A stretch of 64,000 nucleotides of DNA from Vibrio splendidus (GCF_001557875.1 NZ_LNRF01000006.1:124001-188000); one strand, 5' to 3'; shown: positions 1 through 10,705, numbered from the stretch's first letter. A program made the numbers and translations. The notes: generated by a model from the letters alone, not told the origin.

Positions 1-275
1 GCTTTAATGTGTTGTCTTGCTTGAAGTATGGCATTAATAATCTGGAACGGCGCTTTAATTAACTTGCTAATGCCTTGACCACGCAGGCCTTTCACCTTGA
101 TGAAGTCGATCTCAATACCATGCTTTGGTACCAAATCCGCTTCCATTCTGTCTGCCGTTCCTAACCAGCGAATTTCCCAGCCTTGTTGCTGAAGCTTTTT
201 CGCTACCGCTAACCCTGGGAAAACGTGACCGCCAGTACCACCAGCCATCACTAAAAGTTTTTTGTTTTGTTTCAT
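1..275 (-). CDS. murG: MurG, UDP-GlcNAc:undecaprenyl-PP-MurNAc-pentapeptide GlcNAc transferase (5' part only)
   Basis: Only the first 91 codons are in the window; the gene continues past base 1. The product adds GlcNAc to lipid I to make lipid II at the inner face of the inner membrane. The visible N-terminus has the glycine-rich [14 protein letters not shown] loop of GT-B family MurG at about residues 12-25, followed by a typical first Rossmann segment. The ATG at 273-275 lies 12 bases after the ftsW stop, so it is the next gene of the dcw cluster. Identity is secure from the motif and the position. Confidence 0.95.
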   Translation of the reverse strand, partial: MKQNKKLLVMAGGTGGHVFPGLAVAKKLQQQGWEIRWLGTADRMEADLVPKHGIEIDFIKVKGLRGQGISKLIKAPFQIINAILQARQHIK

Positions 276-287
276 AACGTTAGATTC

Positions 288-1484
288 TTATTCTACTAAT
301 TCGTTTTGATTATCGGCTTGTTCTTTTTGTTGCATTCGGCATTCGTGATCAATACGCAGCAGCATAGACACCGCCACCGACATCACGATAAGACTTGAAC
401 CACCATAACTGATCAGCGGCAAGGTTAGACCTTTGGTTGGGACGATGCCTGAAGCTGCACCCACGTTAACAAGCGTCTGAAATGCAAACCAAATACCGAT
501 ACCAAATGCTAGATAACCACTGAATACTTGGTCATTTTCAAAGGCCTTTTTACCAATAAAAATGGCTTTAAAAACCAAGCTAAAGATCAGTATCAACACC
601 AAGGTCACGCCAACAAAACCCAACTCTTCAGCCAACACAGCAAATACAAAATCGGTGTGCGCTTCGGGTAAGTATTCGAGTTTCTGAATTGAGTTACCAA
701 GCCCTTGCCCCATCCAATCACCACGGCCAAATGCCATCAATGACTGAGTTAGCTGGTAACCACTGCCGAACGGGTCGTTCCAAGGTTCCCAGAATGAGGT
801 AACACGTCGAACACGATAAGGTTCTATAACAATCAAACCAACGACCGCGGCAATACCTGCCACCATCAAGGCGATAAACTGTGAAAGCTTGGCACCGGCA
901 ATGAATAGCATGCCAAACAAAGTAACTAGCATTACGACCACGGTACCTAAATCGGGTTGGCCTAGCAGCAGCACGGCAAAAGCTCCGAATACCATGATCG
1001 GTTTACCAAAACCACCGAAGAAGGTTTTTCTCACTTCATCTTGTTTACGAACCAAGTAGCCAGCCATAAAGATAAACAGCGATAACTTGGCGACTTCAGC
1101 GGGTTGTAAGTTAAATAGCCCTAAGGGGATCCAACGCGATGCGCCGTTAACCGACTTACCGACGGCTAGTACCACAATCAGCAAGAAGAAGGACAAGCCC
1201 AGTAGATACATACTGTATTGAAACCAGCGCTGCATCGGGATTTGCAATATGACGCTGGAGACACCTAACGCCAACACAAGGAAGATGGCATGACGGAACA
1301 TAAAGTGAAATGGCTGATCGGTTAAACGAGCACTGATAGGAAACGAAGCCGATGTTACCATCACTAAGCCCGTCAGCATCAGTCCAAGAGCAATCCATAC
1401 CAATTGACGATCGTAAAGCGCCTCTGGTGTGGCACGGTTAAGCCATTGCCAAATGGATTGATTGATCTCTTTCACTCTTTGCAC
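288..1484 (-). CDS. ftsW: FtsW, septal peptidoglycan polymerase (SEDS family)
   Basis: Polytopic inner membrane protein of 398 residues with about ten hydrophobic segments. SEDS proteins polymerise glycan strands from lipid II, FtsW together with the transpeptidase FtsI at the septum. The family signatures are visible: the [12 protein letters not shown] segment near residue 125, an [18 protein letters not shown] stretch near residue 275, and the PLISYGGSS motif near the C-terminus. The start at 1484 is GTG with AAGGA about 10 bases upstream; a second GTG at 1475 is an alternative. It sits between murD (22-base gap) and murG. Confidence 0.95.
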   Translation of the reverse strand: MQRVKEINQSIWQWLNRATPEALYDRQLVWIALGLMLTGLVMVTSASFPISARLTDQPFHFMFRHAIFLVLALGVSSVILQIPMQRWFQYSMYLLGLSFFLLIVVLAVGKSVNGASRWIPLGLFNLQPAEVAKLSLFIFMAGYLVRKQDEVRKTFFGGFGKPIMVFGAFAVLLLGQPDLGTVVVMLVTLFGMLFIAGAKLSQFIALMVAGIAAVVGLIVIEPYRVRRVTSFWEPWNDPFGSGYQLTQSLMAFGRGDWMGQGLGNSIQKLEYLPEAHTDFVFAVLAEELGFVGVTLVLILIFSLVFKAIFIGKKAFENDQVFSGYLAFGIGIWFAFQTLVNVGAASGIVPTKGLTLPLISYGGSSLIVMSVAVSMLLRIDHECRMQQKEQADNQNELVE

Positions 1485-1506
1485 TGAATGTTAGTCCTTC
1501 AACACG

Positions 1507-2823
1507 TTAGGCATACTCATGAGCAAGTTCAGTGAACGCATCACCTCTTGCCATGAAGTTATTAAATTGATCGAAGCTAGCACACGCTGGGGACAACATC
1601 ACCATATCACCGGCAACTAACTGCTTCGAGATACTCTCGATAATGTCACCCATAGTTTCAAACCTCTTAGACGATGAGTGTAACGGCATAAATTGCGCTG
1701 CATCTTCACCAAAACAACACAGTTGAACGCGCTCTAGTTGCGACAACACAGGCTTAAGCTCGCTAAAGTCGGCACCTTTACCAACCCCACCAACCAGAAG
1801 ATACAAAGTACCTTGGCACTCTAAACCCGACAGAGCCGCCAATGTACTGGCTACGTTGGTCGCTTTCGAGTCGTTAACCCATTTGATTTCGCGTTTGTCA
1901 GCCACTACTTGGCAGCGATGCGTCAAACCATTGTAGGCCTTCAAGGCTTCAAGGCTTTTGCTGTAACCGATGCCAACTTGTTTAAGCAGTGCTAGCGAGA
2001 CTAACGCATTTGCCACATTGTGACGTCCAACCAATGTTAAATCTTGGGTTGCAAGTACAGGTTTACCGTTATCCATTAACCATTCGATGCCATCAACTGT
2101 CGCGACACCAAACTCCTGGCCGTCGAGTCCGAATGTTACTAATGACATGTTGTGGTCTGGATACGTCTCTTTGTCGTCGCGGTTTACAATCGCATATTGA
2201 GCATTGTTAAAGATTCTTAGCTTTGCATCGCGGTAATCGGCCATGCCTTGATAGCGATCCATATGATCTTCAGACAGGTTTAAGAATGCCGCAGCGGCAA
2301 GTTTTAAATTCGATGTAGTTTCTAGCTGAAAACTTGAAAGCTCAAGGACATACAAATCCGCATCAAGTTCTAGAAGGTCTAGGGCAGGAATACCGATGTT
2401 GCCACCGACACCGACATTCAAACCCGTAGCCTTAGCAAGCACACCAGTAAGGTCAGTCACGGTGCTCTTGCCGTTAGAACCCGTGATAGCTACAACGGGT
2501 TTGTCTACCGCCCAGCCAAACAGTTCAATATCACCAACAACCGGAGTACCCGTTTGAATAACATCTTGAATTTCAGGGGTCGCGAGTGCGATACCTGGGT
2601 TAGCAACCACCAAATCAGCTTCCGCTAACCATTGGCTATTCCAACTTCCAGAATGCAGCTCTACCGATTCAGGCAAAGATTCCTTTCCTGGTGGTAGCTC
2701 TCGCGTATCAATTACCTTTACATGAGTATGAGGCTGAAATTTTACGAGATGTTTAACGACAGAGAGCCCGGTAATACCGAGCCCCACAACCACTACATTT
2801 TGAATATTTTGCCAACGTTCCAT
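1507..2823 (-). CDS. murD: MurD, UDP-N-acetylmuramoyl-L-alanine:D-glutamate ligase
   Basis: Cytoplasmic Mur ligase of 438 residues, the usual length. It adds D-glutamate to UDP-MurNAc-L-Ala using ATP. The N-terminal Rossmann-like UDP-binding part begins [10 protein letters not shown], the ATP-binding P-loop GSNGKST is at residues 115-121, and the central ELSSFQLE motif and the C-terminal domain are intact. The ATG start is at 2821-2823. It lies 57 bases after mraY in the dcw cluster and is presumably cotranscribed. Confidence 0.97.
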   Translation of the reverse strand: MERWQNIQNVVVVGLGITGLSVVKHLVKFQPHTHVKVIDTRELPPGKESLPESVELHSGSWNSQWLAEADLVVANPGIALATPEIQDVIQTGTPVVGDIELFGWAVDKPVVAITGSNGKSTVTDLTGVLAKATGLNVGVGGNIGIPALDLLELDADLYVLELSSFQLETTSNLKLAAAAFLNLSEDHMDRYQGMADYRDAKLRIFNNAQYAIVNRDDKETYPDHNMSLVTFGLDGQEFGVATVDGIEWLMDNGKPVLATQDLTLVGRHNVANALVSLALLKQVGIGYSKSLEALKAYNGLTHRCQVVADKREIKWVNDSKATNVASTLAALSGLECQGTLYLLVGGVGKGADFSELKPVLSQLERVQLCCFGEDAAQFMPLHSSSKRFETMGDIIESISKQLVAGDMVMLSPACASFDQFNNFMARGDAFTELAHEYA

Positions 2824-2880
2824 TTAAACAAGATGCTCTTAATAGTTTTAAAGAGCCCCTACTCAGAGGCTCACACAGGA

Positions 2881-3963
2881 TTAACGAACTTTCAGTGTCG
2901 CTAGGCCAACCAGTACTAATACCATTGAGATGATCCAAAAACGCACGATAACACGCGGCTCTGGCCAACCTTTCAGTTCATAATGGTGGTGAATCGGTGC
3001 CATACGGAAAATACGCTGACCACGTAATTTGTAAGAGCCCACCTGCAGAATCACTGACAGAGTCTCCATTACAAACACACCACCCATGATAACCAGTACC
3101 AACTCTTGGCGAACTAACACAGCAATCACACCCAGCGCACCGCCCAGTGCTAGTGAGCCAACATCGCCCATGAATACTTGTGCTGGGTAGGTGTTGAACC
3201 ATAGGAAACCTAGGCCTGCACCGACGATAGCAGTACATACAACCACAAGCTCAGAAGTGTATGGGATGTATGGAATGTGTAGATATGCCGCGAAATTAAC
3301 GTTACCTGTCGCCCATGCAATCACTGCAAAACCAGCCGCCACCATAACCGTTGGCATAATCGCCAAACCATCTAGGCCGTCTGTTAGGTTCACCGCGTTA
3401 CTGGTACCCACAATAACAAAATAAGTCAGTACGATGTACAATAAACCTAATTGTGGCATCACATCTTTAAAGAAAGGAACAACCAATTGGGTTGCCGCAG
3501 TATCGTGCCCGTGAGCATACAGAGCAAAAGCCACAACCAGTGCAATAGCCGATTGCCAGAAGTATTTCCAACGAGCGATCAAGCCATCTGTGTTTTTACG
3601 AACCACTTTACGGTAGTCATCAACAAAGCCAACCGCACCGTAACCGCCAAGGACAACCAATACAGCCCAAACGTAAGGGTTAGAAAGATCAGCCCACATT
3701 AATACCGTAATAATAATGGCAGCTAGGATCATCACGCCGCCCATGGTTGGTGTGCCACGTTTGCTAAAGTGAGATTCAGGGCCGTCGTTACGAACAACTT
3801 GGCCAATTTGTAGCATTTGCAGACGCTCGATTAAACGAGGTCCCATCCACAGCGACAGACATAAAGCCGTCAAAATACTCGCGATTGCACGAAACGATAG
3901 GTATTCGAACAAACGGAAAAAAGAAAAGTGTGGCTGTAGTAGCTCTGCAAGCCAAATTATCAT
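2881..3963 (-). CDS. mraY: MraY, phospho-MurNAc-pentapeptide transferase
   Basis: Integral membrane enzyme of 360 residues that transfers phospho-MurNAc-pentapeptide from UDP to undecaprenyl phosphate, making lipid I. About ten membrane segments are predicted by eye. Family motifs are intact: DDYRK at 115-119, NLTDGLDG at 192-199 and the histidine-rich [10 protein letters not shown] motif near residue 325. Its ATG overlaps the murF stop by four bases (ATGA), which implies translational coupling. Confidence 0.97.
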   Translation of the reverse strand: MIIWLAELLQPHFSFFRLFEYLSFRAIASILTALCLSLWMGPRLIERLQMLQIGQVVRNDGPESHFSKRGTPTMGGVMILAAIIITVLMWADLSNPYVWAVLVVLGGYGAVGFVDDYRKVVRKNTDGLIARWKYFWQSAIALVVAFALYAHGHDTAATQLVVPFFKDVMPQLGLLYIVLTYFVIVGTSNAVNLTDGLDGLAIMPTVMVAAGFAVIAWATGNVNFAAYLHIPYIPYTSELVVVCTAIVGAGLGFLWFNTYPAQVFMGDVGSLALGGALGVIAVLVRQELVLVIMGGVFVMETLSVILQVGSYKLRGQRIFRMAPIHHHYELKGWPEPRVIVRFWIISMVLVLVGLATLKVR

Positions 3964-5333
3964 GAAAAGTTCTCCTTTAAAGCAGCGGCTATTTTACTCA
4001 TTCCTGCACTATTAGCGCCTTTTACCAACAAGGTATGTGACGCGTTTTCTGGCAAGCTTAAGTGCTGCTCTATGTGCGCGATCATCGCTTGATGCGTTGC
4101 AAAGTGGGTACCATTACAGACCTCACTGATCACCTTGGTATCATCACCGTAAGTGAGTACATGCTCAAAAGCGAATGGGGCAGCATATTCACCGACTTGA
4201 CGGTGAAGTGCAAGGCTTTCGTCGCCTAATTCAGCCATATTGCCTAAAATCAACCAACGTTGACCTTTGAAGCTCGACAGCAGTTTGGCTGCCGCCTTCA
4301 TCGCAGGTACGCTGGCGTTGTAACTGTCATCTATCAGCTTGATATTCTGACTTAATTGTTGAACCTCAACTCGTCCTTTGACAGAGATAAGATTTGCTAA
4401 ACCATTTTTTACTTCTTCAAGCGTGGCACCAAACTGGATACTCAACGCTGCCGCCGCCAACGCATTCGCTACGTTATGTTGACCGATGATACCAAGCTCA
4501 ACCGGCATAGCGCCTTGCGGAGTTTGCATCTCAAAGCAAGCTTCACCCTGCTCATTAATACCAATGTTCTTAGCAAAGTAATCGGCATTGCTGTCGCTTT
4601 CTGAAAATGTCAGTACCGTTTTATCGGCAAGTACTTCATTCCAAAAGTCACCACCGTTGCTCTCTAGATTAACAATAGCAGTATCACCGGCAGCAAGCCC
4701 TTGAAAGATTTCACCTTTCGCTTGTTTAACACCATCAATTGAGCCAAAGCCCTCTAGATGTGCGGCTGCGACGTTATTAACTAAGGCCACCTGTGGTTTC
4801 ACAAGTTGCGTAGTATAGGCGATTTCACCAATGTGGTTCGCGCCCAGTTCTATCACGGCATAGTCGTCATTTGGTTCACTGCGCAGTAAGGTTAGTGGTA
4901 CTCCAATATCATTATTGAAGTTACCCGCCGTATACAGCACCTTGCCACGTTGTTGCAGAATGCTCGCCACCATCTCTTTGACGGTCGTTTTGCCACAGCT
5001 TCCTGTTATAGCCATGGTTGGCACGTCACATTGTTTGTGGATCCAAGCACTTAGCTGACCTAAAGCAAGTTTAGTGTCTTCAACAACAACTTGAGTAATA
5101 TTTAGGTCAAGTTTTCGTTCGACTAACAACGCACTTGCATTTGCCTCAACCGCTTGATGACAAAAGTCATGCGCATCAAAGCGTTCTCCAGCAATAGCGA
5201 CAAACAATGCGCCTTCTTCAACGGTGCGAGTGTCGGTAGAAACGGCATTAATTACGGCATTGTTTGAGTTACTAGACTCAACCAACTCACCGCTGACCGC
5301 TGAACAAATCTGTTCGAGTGATACATCAATCAT
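3960..5333 (-). CDS. murF: MurF, UDP-MurNAc-tripeptide:D-alanyl-D-alanine ligase
   Basis: Mur ligase of 457 residues that adds D-Ala-D-Ala to UDP-MurNAc-tripeptide in the cytoplasm. The ATP P-loop GSCGKTT is at residues 111-117, and the central and C-terminal Mur ligase domains are complete. The start codon overlaps the last base of the murE stop, and the stop overlaps the mraY start, so the gene is tightly packed between its pathway neighbours. Confidence 0.97.
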   Translation of the reverse strand: MIDVSLEQICSAVSGELVESSNSNNAVINAVSTDTRTVEEGALFVAIAGERFDAHDFCHQAVEANASALLVERKLDLNITQVVVEDTKLALGQLSAWIHKQCDVPTMAITGSCGKTTVKEMVASILQQRGKVLYTAGNFNNDIGVPLTLLRSEPNDDYAVIELGANHIGEIAYTTQLVKPQVALVNNVAAAHLEGFGSIDGVKQAKGEIFQGLAAGDTAIVNLESNGGDFWNEVLADKTVLTFSESDSNADYFAKNIGINEQGEACFEMQTPQGAMPVELGIIGQHNVANALAAAALSIQFGATLEEVKNGLANLISVKGRVEVQQLSQNIKLIDDSYNASVPAMKAAAKLLSSFKGQRWLILGNMAELGDESLALHRQVGEYAAPFAFEHVLTYGDDTKVISEVCNGTHFATHQAMIAHIEQHLSLPENASHTLLVKGANSAGMSKIAAALKENFS

Positions 5334-6817
5334 TATGAAATACCTAAAAGTTGAAGCGCTGACTCTCGGTCTGAGTAATGTACCGTTTTGTCTTTCAATA
5401 CTTGGTAATCCTCATGGCCTTTACCAGCCAAAAGAATAATGTCATTGCTGTCTGCCTGTTCAAGCGCGAACTTAACCGCTTGATAGCGATCGTGCTCGAC
5501 GAATGCAGATTCAGGTTTGCTTAAGCCTGCTAGCATGTCTTTGACAATCAAGGCAGGATCTTCACTACGAGGATTGTCATCTGAAATAATGATTTTATCG
5601 GCAAACTGCTCTGCGGTCGCAGCCATCATTGGGCGCTTACCAGTGTCACGGTCACCGCCGCAGCCAAAGATAGCCCACAGTTTTCCAGAACAATGAACAC
5701 GCAATGCTGCTAATGCTTTTTCTAAAGCGTCTGGCGTATGCGCGTAATCGACAACCACTTTTGCTTTGCTCGGCACTTGGAACAGTTCCATACGACCAAT
5801 CACAGGTTGCAGCTGAGGCGCAGTGTCGACCAAGGTTTGCTTATCGATACCTAATGACAGCAAGGTCGTAAAGGCAACCAGTACGTTTGATGCGTTGAAC
5901 TGACCAATCAATGGAACCGAAAGATCGCCTTGTCCCCAACTACCATCAAAAGAGAGCTTAATCCCAGTTTCTGCATAGACAACATCAGATGCCCATACCG
6001 ACTGTTGGTAGCCCGTTAATGGAAGTAATGAAACAGCAATCGCACTCGATAAATCTGTCATCCAAGCTTTGCCTACTTCGTCATCAACGTTTATGACAGC
6101 GTGGTTGCATTTGTGCTCAGTAAACAGGCTCTTCTTAGCCAAAGCGTACTCTTCCATCGTGCCATGGTAATCAAGATGATCACGGCTCAAATTAGTGAAT
6201 ACACCTACTTCGAAGTCCAAGGCTTTAACGCGACCTTGCACCAAACCATGAGAAGATATTTCCATTGCTGTGTAAGCCGCGTTTCCTTCAGCTAACTCAC
6301 TCAGTGTGCGTTGTATTTCGATGGCACTGCCTGTGGTATTCGCCGCGGTTTTTAGATTATCTAAAAAGCCATTACCCGTGGTGCCCATTACCGCCGAACG
6401 TTGGCCGACTAAATCAAACCACTGAGCGATCAATTGGGTGATGGTGGTTTTGCCATTGGTACCGGTAACACCAATCAACTTAGTCGCTTGAGACGAGTAA
6501 ACACGGCCGGCCAACTCAGATAACACCAAGTTAAGGTCTTTAATGTAAATGACCGGAACAGTACCCAACCACTCAATCAGACCATGGGGCTTTTCAGCAT
6601 CGGCCTGTGCAATAACAGCATGAGCTCCCTGTGTGACCGCTTTGTCAATGAAACGACGGCCATCGACAGCATGTCCGACTACGGCAACAAAAATACCACC
6701 TTCCTTGATCGCACGGCTATCCAGTTCCAACTGCTCAACAGCAATCGCATCCAGCTCAGGTGAGCTAAAGTCACCCCAAGGAAAAAGTAAAGATGACAGC
6801 GTGAGGCTATTACTCAT
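5333..6817 (-). CDS. murE: MurE, UDP-MurNAc-L-Ala-D-Glu:meso-diaminopimelate ligase
   Basis: Mur ligase of 494 residues adding the third amino acid of the stem peptide. The P-loop GTNGKTT is at 119-125. The DNPR motif near residue 410 is the one associated with meso-diaminopimelate rather than lysine specificity, as expected for a Gram-negative wall. It starts with ATG at 6815-6817, 18 bases after ftsI, and overlaps murF by one base. Confidence 0.97.
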   Translation of the reverse strand: MSNSLTLSSLLFPWGDFSSPELDAIAVEQLELDSRAIKEGGIFVAVVGHAVDGRRFIDKAVTQGAHAVIAQADAEKPHGLIEWLGTVPVIYIKDLNLVLSELAGRVYSSQATKLIGVTGTNGKTTITQLIAQWFDLVGQRSAVMGTTGNGFLDNLKTAANTTGSAIEIQRTLSELAEGNAAYTAMEISSHGLVQGRVKALDFEVGVFTNLSRDHLDYHGTMEEYALAKKSLFTEHKCNHAVINVDDEVGKAWMTDLSSAIAVSLLPLTGYQQSVWASDVVYAETGIKLSFDGSWGQGDLSVPLIGQFNASNVLVAFTTLLSLGIDKQTLVDTAPQLQPVIGRMELFQVPSKAKVVVDYAHTPDALEKALAALRVHCSGKLWAIFGCGGDRDTGKRPMMAATAEQFADKIIISDDNPRSEDPALIVKDMLAGLSKPESAFVEHDRYQAVKFALEQADSNDIILLAGKGHEDYQVLKDKTVHYSDRESALQLLGIS

Positions 6818-6835
6818 ATTGAATCCTGATTAGAT

Positions 6836-8593
6836 CTATTCTTGAAACTTGTTTTCATCAGCAGGGACATTGAGTATTTGCAGTGCCCCCTTCATGATTT
6901 CAGAAAAAACAGGGGCGGCGACTGAACCTCCATAGTAAAGGTCACCTTGAGGCTCATTAACCACAACAACCAGCGCCACTCTAGGGTCACTGACAGGGGC
7001 AAAGCCAGATGTAATAGCGATATATTCATCGCTGTACCCACCAGCTTCTGCTTTACGAGATGTACCTGTTTTTGCTGCTACTCGGTAACCCGGCACAGCA
7101 GCTCTCGTTGCCGTACCACCCTTTTGAGTTACCCCTTCTAGCATTTGCAGAACCAGTTCAGCGTTCTCACGCTTGATGATCTGCTTAGAGAAATCTTGGT
7201 CGTTACTTTTGATGATGTGAATTGGTTCATACATACCTTTGTTGGCTAACGTTGCGTAAGCATGAGCCAATTGAAGTGGCGTAACTGCTAATCCATAACC
7301 AAATGCCAAGGTCGCGATTTCAAACTTAGACCAGCGACGACGATTCGGGAAAATACCAGCCGTTTCCCCCACCAGGTTCAACCCTGACATCTCACCTAAG
7401 CCAACAGAGCTGTACATCCCAAGCAAGGCTTCAAGTGGCATATCAAGCGCTAACTTCGCTACACCGATATTACTCGATTTTTTGAGGATCAACGCTAAAT
7501 CAGCTTTGCCGACTTTCGACGTATCACGTACGCGACTGCCACCAATCTGCATGATGCCATTACCTGTATCAATGATGGTTTCCGCGTCTGCCGTTCCATT
7601 CTCCAGTGCCGCTAGCACCACGAAAGGTTTTACTGTCGAACCTGGCTCCATGGCATCAGTGAGCACGCGGTTTCGCATCTTAAAGCTTTGTAAGTCAGCA
7701 CGATTATTAGGATTGTAAGACGGTGCATTGACCATGGCTAACACTGCGCCCGTCTTCACATCGAGTAACACTGCAGAGCCAGAAGTCGCCTTATGATCGG
7801 CTACGGCTTGCTTGATCGCTCGATAAGCTATCGCTTGTAATCGTTGATCGATTGTGAGCTCGAGTGGCTTACCTTCTTCACGCTCTTCTAAAGCAATGTT
7901 TTCAACAACGCGTCCGTAGCGGTCTTTACGAATCGTTCGCTTACCCGCCTCGCCCGTAAGCCATTTGTCGTAGCTGCGTTCAACGCCTTCTAGACCGTGC
8001 CCATCAATCCCGGTAACGCCGATAAGGTGCGCGCTGACTTCGCCTGCCGGGTAGTAACGTCGAGATTCAGCTTTCAGACCAATACCCACTAGCTTCAGAT
8101 CGCGAATATATTTAGCCATCGCAGGGCTAACTTGTCTTTGCAGGTAAATAAATCGACGGGATTTGTTGCTGGAGATCTTGTCGATCATCGATTGTCGTTC
8201 TAGCCCAAGTACATCAGCTAGCGCATACCAACGATCAATGTTGGCCATGCCGTTTTTGTCAAAAATCGTTTTTGGATCGGCCCATACCGCCTCAACTGGA
8301 ACACTCACAGCAAGCGGCTCGCCATTGCGGTCTGAAATAATACCGCGAGCAGAAGGAATGGCCTTAACACGTACCGAGCGAAGGTCGCCCTGACGAATTA
8401 AGTTATCTGGTTCAATAATTTGAATGTAAGCCACACGGCCAACCAGTGCAGCAAAGGCAAGAAACACGAAAGCAATAACGACGTTAAAACGCCACTTAAT
8501 AAGAATTGGATCCGAATCCTTTTCGCTCTTCACACGCTCTTTCGTTGATTTCTTAACGGTTTTTGCGGGTGCTTTTTCCTTTTTACCGGTCAT
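6836..8593 (-). CDS. ftsI: FtsI (PBP3), septal peptidoglycan DD-transpeptidase
   Basis: Class B penicillin-binding protein of 585 residues that cross-links septal peptidoglycan. A basic, lysine-rich cytoplasmic tail (about 1-35) precedes one membrane anchor (about 37-55), a pedestal domain and the transpeptidase domain. The catalytic motifs are present: STVK 319-322 (active serine 319), SSN 373-375 and KTGT 508-511. The start overlaps the ftsL stop by four bases. FtsI partners with FtsW, encoded five genes downstream. Confidence 0.97.
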   Translation of the reverse strand: MTGKKEKAPAKTVKKSTKERVKSEKDSDPILIKWRFNVVIAFVFLAFAALVGRVAYIQIIEPDNLIRQGDLRSVRVKAIPSARGIISDRNGEPLAVSVPVEAVWADPKTIFDKNGMANIDRWYALADVLGLERQSMIDKISSNKSRRFIYLQRQVSPAMAKYIRDLKLVGIGLKAESRRYYPAGEVSAHLIGVTGIDGHGLEGVERSYDKWLTGEAGKRTIRKDRYGRVVENIALEEREEGKPLELTIDQRLQAIAYRAIKQAVADHKATSGSAVLLDVKTGAVLAMVNAPSYNPNNRADLQSFKMRNRVLTDAMEPGSTVKPFVVLAALENGTADAETIIDTGNGIMQIGGSRVRDTSKVGKADLALILKKSSNIGVAKLALDMPLEALLGMYSSVGLGEMSGLNLVGETAGIFPNRRRWSKFEIATLAFGYGLAVTPLQLAHAYATLANKGMYEPIHIIKSNDQDFSKQIIKRENAELVLQMLEGVTQKGGTATRAAVPGYRVAAKTGTSRKAEAGGYSDEYIAITSGFAPVSDPRVALVVVVNEPQGDLYYGGSVAAPVFSEIMKGALQILNVPADENKFQE

Positions 8594-8907
8594 TTCAGTG
8601 TGATCACAACTTCTTTGTCAGAGTCTGGACGTTTCATGTCTAGCTCTCTTTTTGCCGATGCTTGAACGCGACTGTGTTCAGCCAGAGCCGTCTCTTCAAG
8701 CATTAAATTTCGCCACTCATCATCAAGCTGTTCTCGCTCCACCAATGCCATGTCTTTTTGAGTGATCGCCTGACGTGACATATGTGTCGTAAGAACGACC
8801 CCCATCGCACTTGCAAAGATACAGATAAGAAGCATCAATGGGATCTTGCCCACTGAGATCAAATCAAAAAATATTATCTTGGCTAAGTTAGGTTTGGAGG
8901 TCTTCAT
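8590..8907 (-). CDS. ftsL: FtsL, divisome bitopic membrane protein
   Basis: Small protein of 105 residues with a short cytoplasmic N-terminus, one membrane segment (about 17-37) and a periplasmic coiled-coil region rich in Glu, Gln and Leu. FtsL joins FtsB and FtsQ to recruit and activate FtsW/FtsI. The sequence is poorly conserved in general; assignment rests on this topology and on the invariant position between rsmH (3-base gap) and ftsI (4-base overlap). Confidence 0.93.
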   Translation of the reverse strand: MKTSKPNLAKIIFFDLISVGKIPLMLLICIFASAMGVVLTTHMSRQAITQKDMALVEREQLDDEWRNLMLEETALAEHSRVQASAKRELDMKRPDSDKEVVITLK

Positions 8908-8910
8908 TGA

Positions 8911-9861
8911 CTATAGCTTTTCTGCGATTCGTAATACTGAGCTACGTGAACGAGTATTCTCATCCACTTCGCCTTTTGATGGTTTAATCGCTTTACCAAC
9001 AGGCTTAAGATCAGCACTGCCTAGCGCTTTGATCTGCTCTTCTGTTAGTGGCAAGCCATGTGGTACTTGCGGACCTTGGCTCTCTTTACGGATAAAGCGC
9101 TTCACCATGCGGTCTTCAAGTGAATGGAAGCTGATAACAGATAAACGACCTTCTGGAGCAAGAATACTTGCAGCACCTTTCAGTGCCGTGTCGATCTCTT
9201 CAAGCTCGCTGTTGATGTAGATACGGAATGCTTGGAAAGCACGTGTCGCTGGGTGCTTTTTCTCTTTGAAGCTTTTTGGTGCTACATCAGAGATAAGCTT
9301 AGCCAACTGGCCAGTGCGCGTTAGCGGTTCGTTCTCTTCATTCTCTTGATAAGCAATGATGCCTTTCGCGATACGGCGAGCGTGTTTGTCTTCACCAAAT
9401 TCACGGATAACCCATGTGATGTCATCAAGGTCAGCTTCAACTAACCACTGAGATACAGGAATGCCGGTTGTTGGGTCCATACGCATATCAAGCGGGCCGT
9501 CTTTCATGAAACTAAAGCCACGCTCTGCGTCATCCAACTGTGGTGAAGAAACACCTAAATCCAGTAATACGCCATCCACTTGACCGACTAAGTCGTAACG
9601 CTCTGCATATTCGGCCATGCCTGAGAATGGGCCGTGAATAATCGTAAAACGAGGGTCATCAATCTTTTGTGCTTCTGCAATCGCTTGTGGATCGCGGTCG
9701 ATACTAAAGAGTCGTCCATTCTCGCCCAGTTTAGACAGGATTGTACGGCTGTGACCACCACGGCCAAAAGTACCATCGATGTAGGTACCGTCAGGTTTGA
9801 TCGCAAGTCCGTCAATAGATTCGTTAAGCAATACTGAAATATGTTTGAATGCTTCTGTCAT
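8911..9861 (-). CDS. rsmH: RsmH, 16S rRNA (cytosine1402-N4)-methyltransferase
   Basis: SAM-dependent methyltransferase of 316 residues, formerly MraW. It N4-methylates C1402 in the ribosomal P site. The SAM-binding loop GTFGRGGHS is at 30-38, and the [10 protein letters not shown] and SFHSLEDR segments are family hallmarks. It is the first gene of the dcw cluster here, because mraZ, which precedes it in E. coli, is absent. A plausible promoter lies about 100 bases upstream. Confidence 0.97.
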   Translation of the reverse strand: MTEAFKHISVLLNESIDGLAIKPDGTYIDGTFGRGGHSRTILSKLGENGRLFSIDRDPQAIAEAQKIDDPRFTIIHGPFSGMAEYAERYDLVGQVDGVLLDLGVSSPQLDDAERGFSFMKDGPLDMRMDPTTGIPVSQWLVEADLDDITWVIREFGEDKHARRIAKGIIAYQENEENEPLTRTGQLAKLISDVAPKSFKEKKHPATRAFQAFRIYINSELEEIDTALKGAASILAPEGRLSVISFHSLEDRMVKRFIRKESQGPQVPHGLPLTEEQIKALGSADLKPVGKAIKPSKGEVDENTRSRSSVLRIAEKL

Positions 9862-9912
9862 AGTCTTCTCAGTGAGTGGATTGAGCCATTAGTTCGGCAA
9901 TAATTTGTTCTA

Positions 9913-9954
9913 TTAACGTTTTAGTGTACTGATTTCACGCTGTATCTCCACCAT
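9913..9954 (-). other. Possible 13-codon leader ORF before rsmH
   Basis: The minus strand has an ATG at 9954 opening a 13-codon frame (MVEIQREISTLKR) that stops at 9913, about 50 bases before the rsmH start and just downstream of the candidate dcw promoter. No convincing ribosome binding site is seen, so it may be fortuitous. The rest of the 9862-10046 interval shows no gene. Confidence 0.15.
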
Positions 9955-9958
9955 ATTG

Positions 9959-9987
9959 TGTATAGGCTTTGGGAATTTTTGACCCAA
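9959..9987 (-). promoter_or_regulatory. Candidate sigma-70 promoter of the dcw cluster
   Basis: Reading the minus strand, a -35 of TTGGGT (9982-9987) is separated by 17 bases from a -10 of TATACA (9959-9964), about 100 bases upstream of rsmH. A second, weaker pairing (TTGACG, then TTAGAA after 18 bases) lies further upstream. Inferred from consensus only. Confidence 0.5.
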
Positions 9988-10045
9988 GCTCATATCAGGA
10001 TGAAGGATTCTAAGGAAATCTAAATAATTTACGTCAATATAAAGC

Positions 10046-10083
10046 AAAAAACCCATCACTACCGTTAAGTAATGATGGGTTCT
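10046..10083 (-). terminator. Rho-independent terminator of rnpB
   Basis: On the minus strand an AACCCATCATTAC / GTAGTGATGGGTT stem with a short loop is followed by TTTTTTG. It lies just after the 3' end of RNase P RNA and fits an intrinsic terminator. Confidence 0.85.
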
Positions 10084-10089
10084 TTATAT

Positions 10090-10531
10090 AGGTGGAGTTG
10101 ACACATACGCCGGGTTCTGTTCCGCTTGCGCGGCGGTAACCATTCGTCTAGGCCTGCAATCGCTCACAGGCTCAAGCAATCTACCCGCCCCCATACGCGA
10201 GCAACGCAATGTGAGGGCCTATTTGATCTTGCTCCGGGTGGAGTTTACCTTGCTACGAACTGTTGCCAGTCGCACGGTGCGCTCTTACCGCACCCTTTCA
10301 GCCTTACCTGTGCCCCTTCCGAAGAAATGAGGCCATCGGCGGTCTTCTCTCTGCTGCACTTGTCGTGGGCTCGCGCCCCCCAGACGTTATCTGGCACCCT
10401 GCTCTATGGAGCCCGGACGTTCCTCCCCTCTACCAGTCTCCCGAAGGACTTCAACGTCAGTTTCCCTAAGGACCTCAACGTCAGTCTCCCGAAGGACATC
10501 AGCAAAGCAGCGATTACCCGTTCAACTCCGA
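10090..10531 (-). ncRNA. rnpB: RNase P RNA (type A), catalytic subunit
   Basis: The minus strand matches the conserved core of bacterial RNase P RNA: GAGGGGAGGAACGTCCGGGCTCC near the 5' end, AGGGTGCCAGATAACGTCTGGGGGG, CGCCGATGGCC, the GGTGCGGTAAGAGCGCACC hairpin, GGTAAACTCCACCCGGAGCAAGA, and the 3' GAACCCGGCGTATG. The RNA cleaves the 5' leader from pre-tRNAs. The ends are approximate, set from the promoter and terminator. At about 440 nt it is longer than the 377 nt of E. coli. The extra length is mainly in the 5' domain around helix P3, where a 24-nt unit is tandemly repeated. Long reading frames on either strand here are spurious. Confidence 0.95.
10435..10506 (-). repeat. Three tandem 24-nt units within the P3 region of rnpB
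   Basis: Units at 10483-10506, 10459-10482 and 10435-10458 (in RNA order) share a GTCCTTCGGGAGACT core, and the second and third share a GACGTTGA lead. The middle unit has TTAG instead of TTCG plus compensating small changes. Each can form a small AGUC/GACU hairpin capped by UUCG or UUAG. The first copy is the most diverged at its 5' end. Confidence 0.85.
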
Positions 10532-10537
10532 GGGCGG

Positions 10538-10566
10538 ATTGTATAGAGATTAGGGTGCAGTGTCTA
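10538..10566 (-). promoter_or_regulatory. rnpB promoter
   Basis: On the minus strand a -35 of TAGACA (10561-10566) and a -10 of TACAAT (10538-10543) are exactly 17 bases apart. A GC-rich discriminator, CCGCCC, follows, as in growth-rate-controlled stable RNA promoters. It sets the RNA start near 10531. Confidence 0.75.
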
Positions 10567-10627
10567 GCGAGATCACAAATATGCTGCAAACCTCTAAGCA
10601 ACTGCGTGATTTTTACACAATTCAGAC

Positions 10628-10663
10628 AAAAAAAGAGGAATGACGGCAATACCATCATTCCTC
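10628..10663 (-). terminator. Rho-independent terminator of rsmI
   Basis: On the minus strand a perfect GAGGAATGA / TCATTCCTC stem is followed by TTTTTTTG, about 45-75 bases after the rsmI stop. It separates rsmI transcription from the rnpB promoter. Confidence 0.85.
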
Positions 10664-10705
10664 ACAAGCTTTTCAATACAGGTTAGCTACTCTATCAAGA
10701 GGTTT

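Noticed and set aside
8846..9220. A 124-codon plus-strand frame
   Set aside because: It is antisense to rsmH/ftsL, both of which have full family motifs; no ribosome site or homologous look.
10126..10686. A 186-codon plus-strand reading frame
   Set aside because: It is antisense to RNase P RNA and its terminator region; the conserved RNA core explains the sequence.
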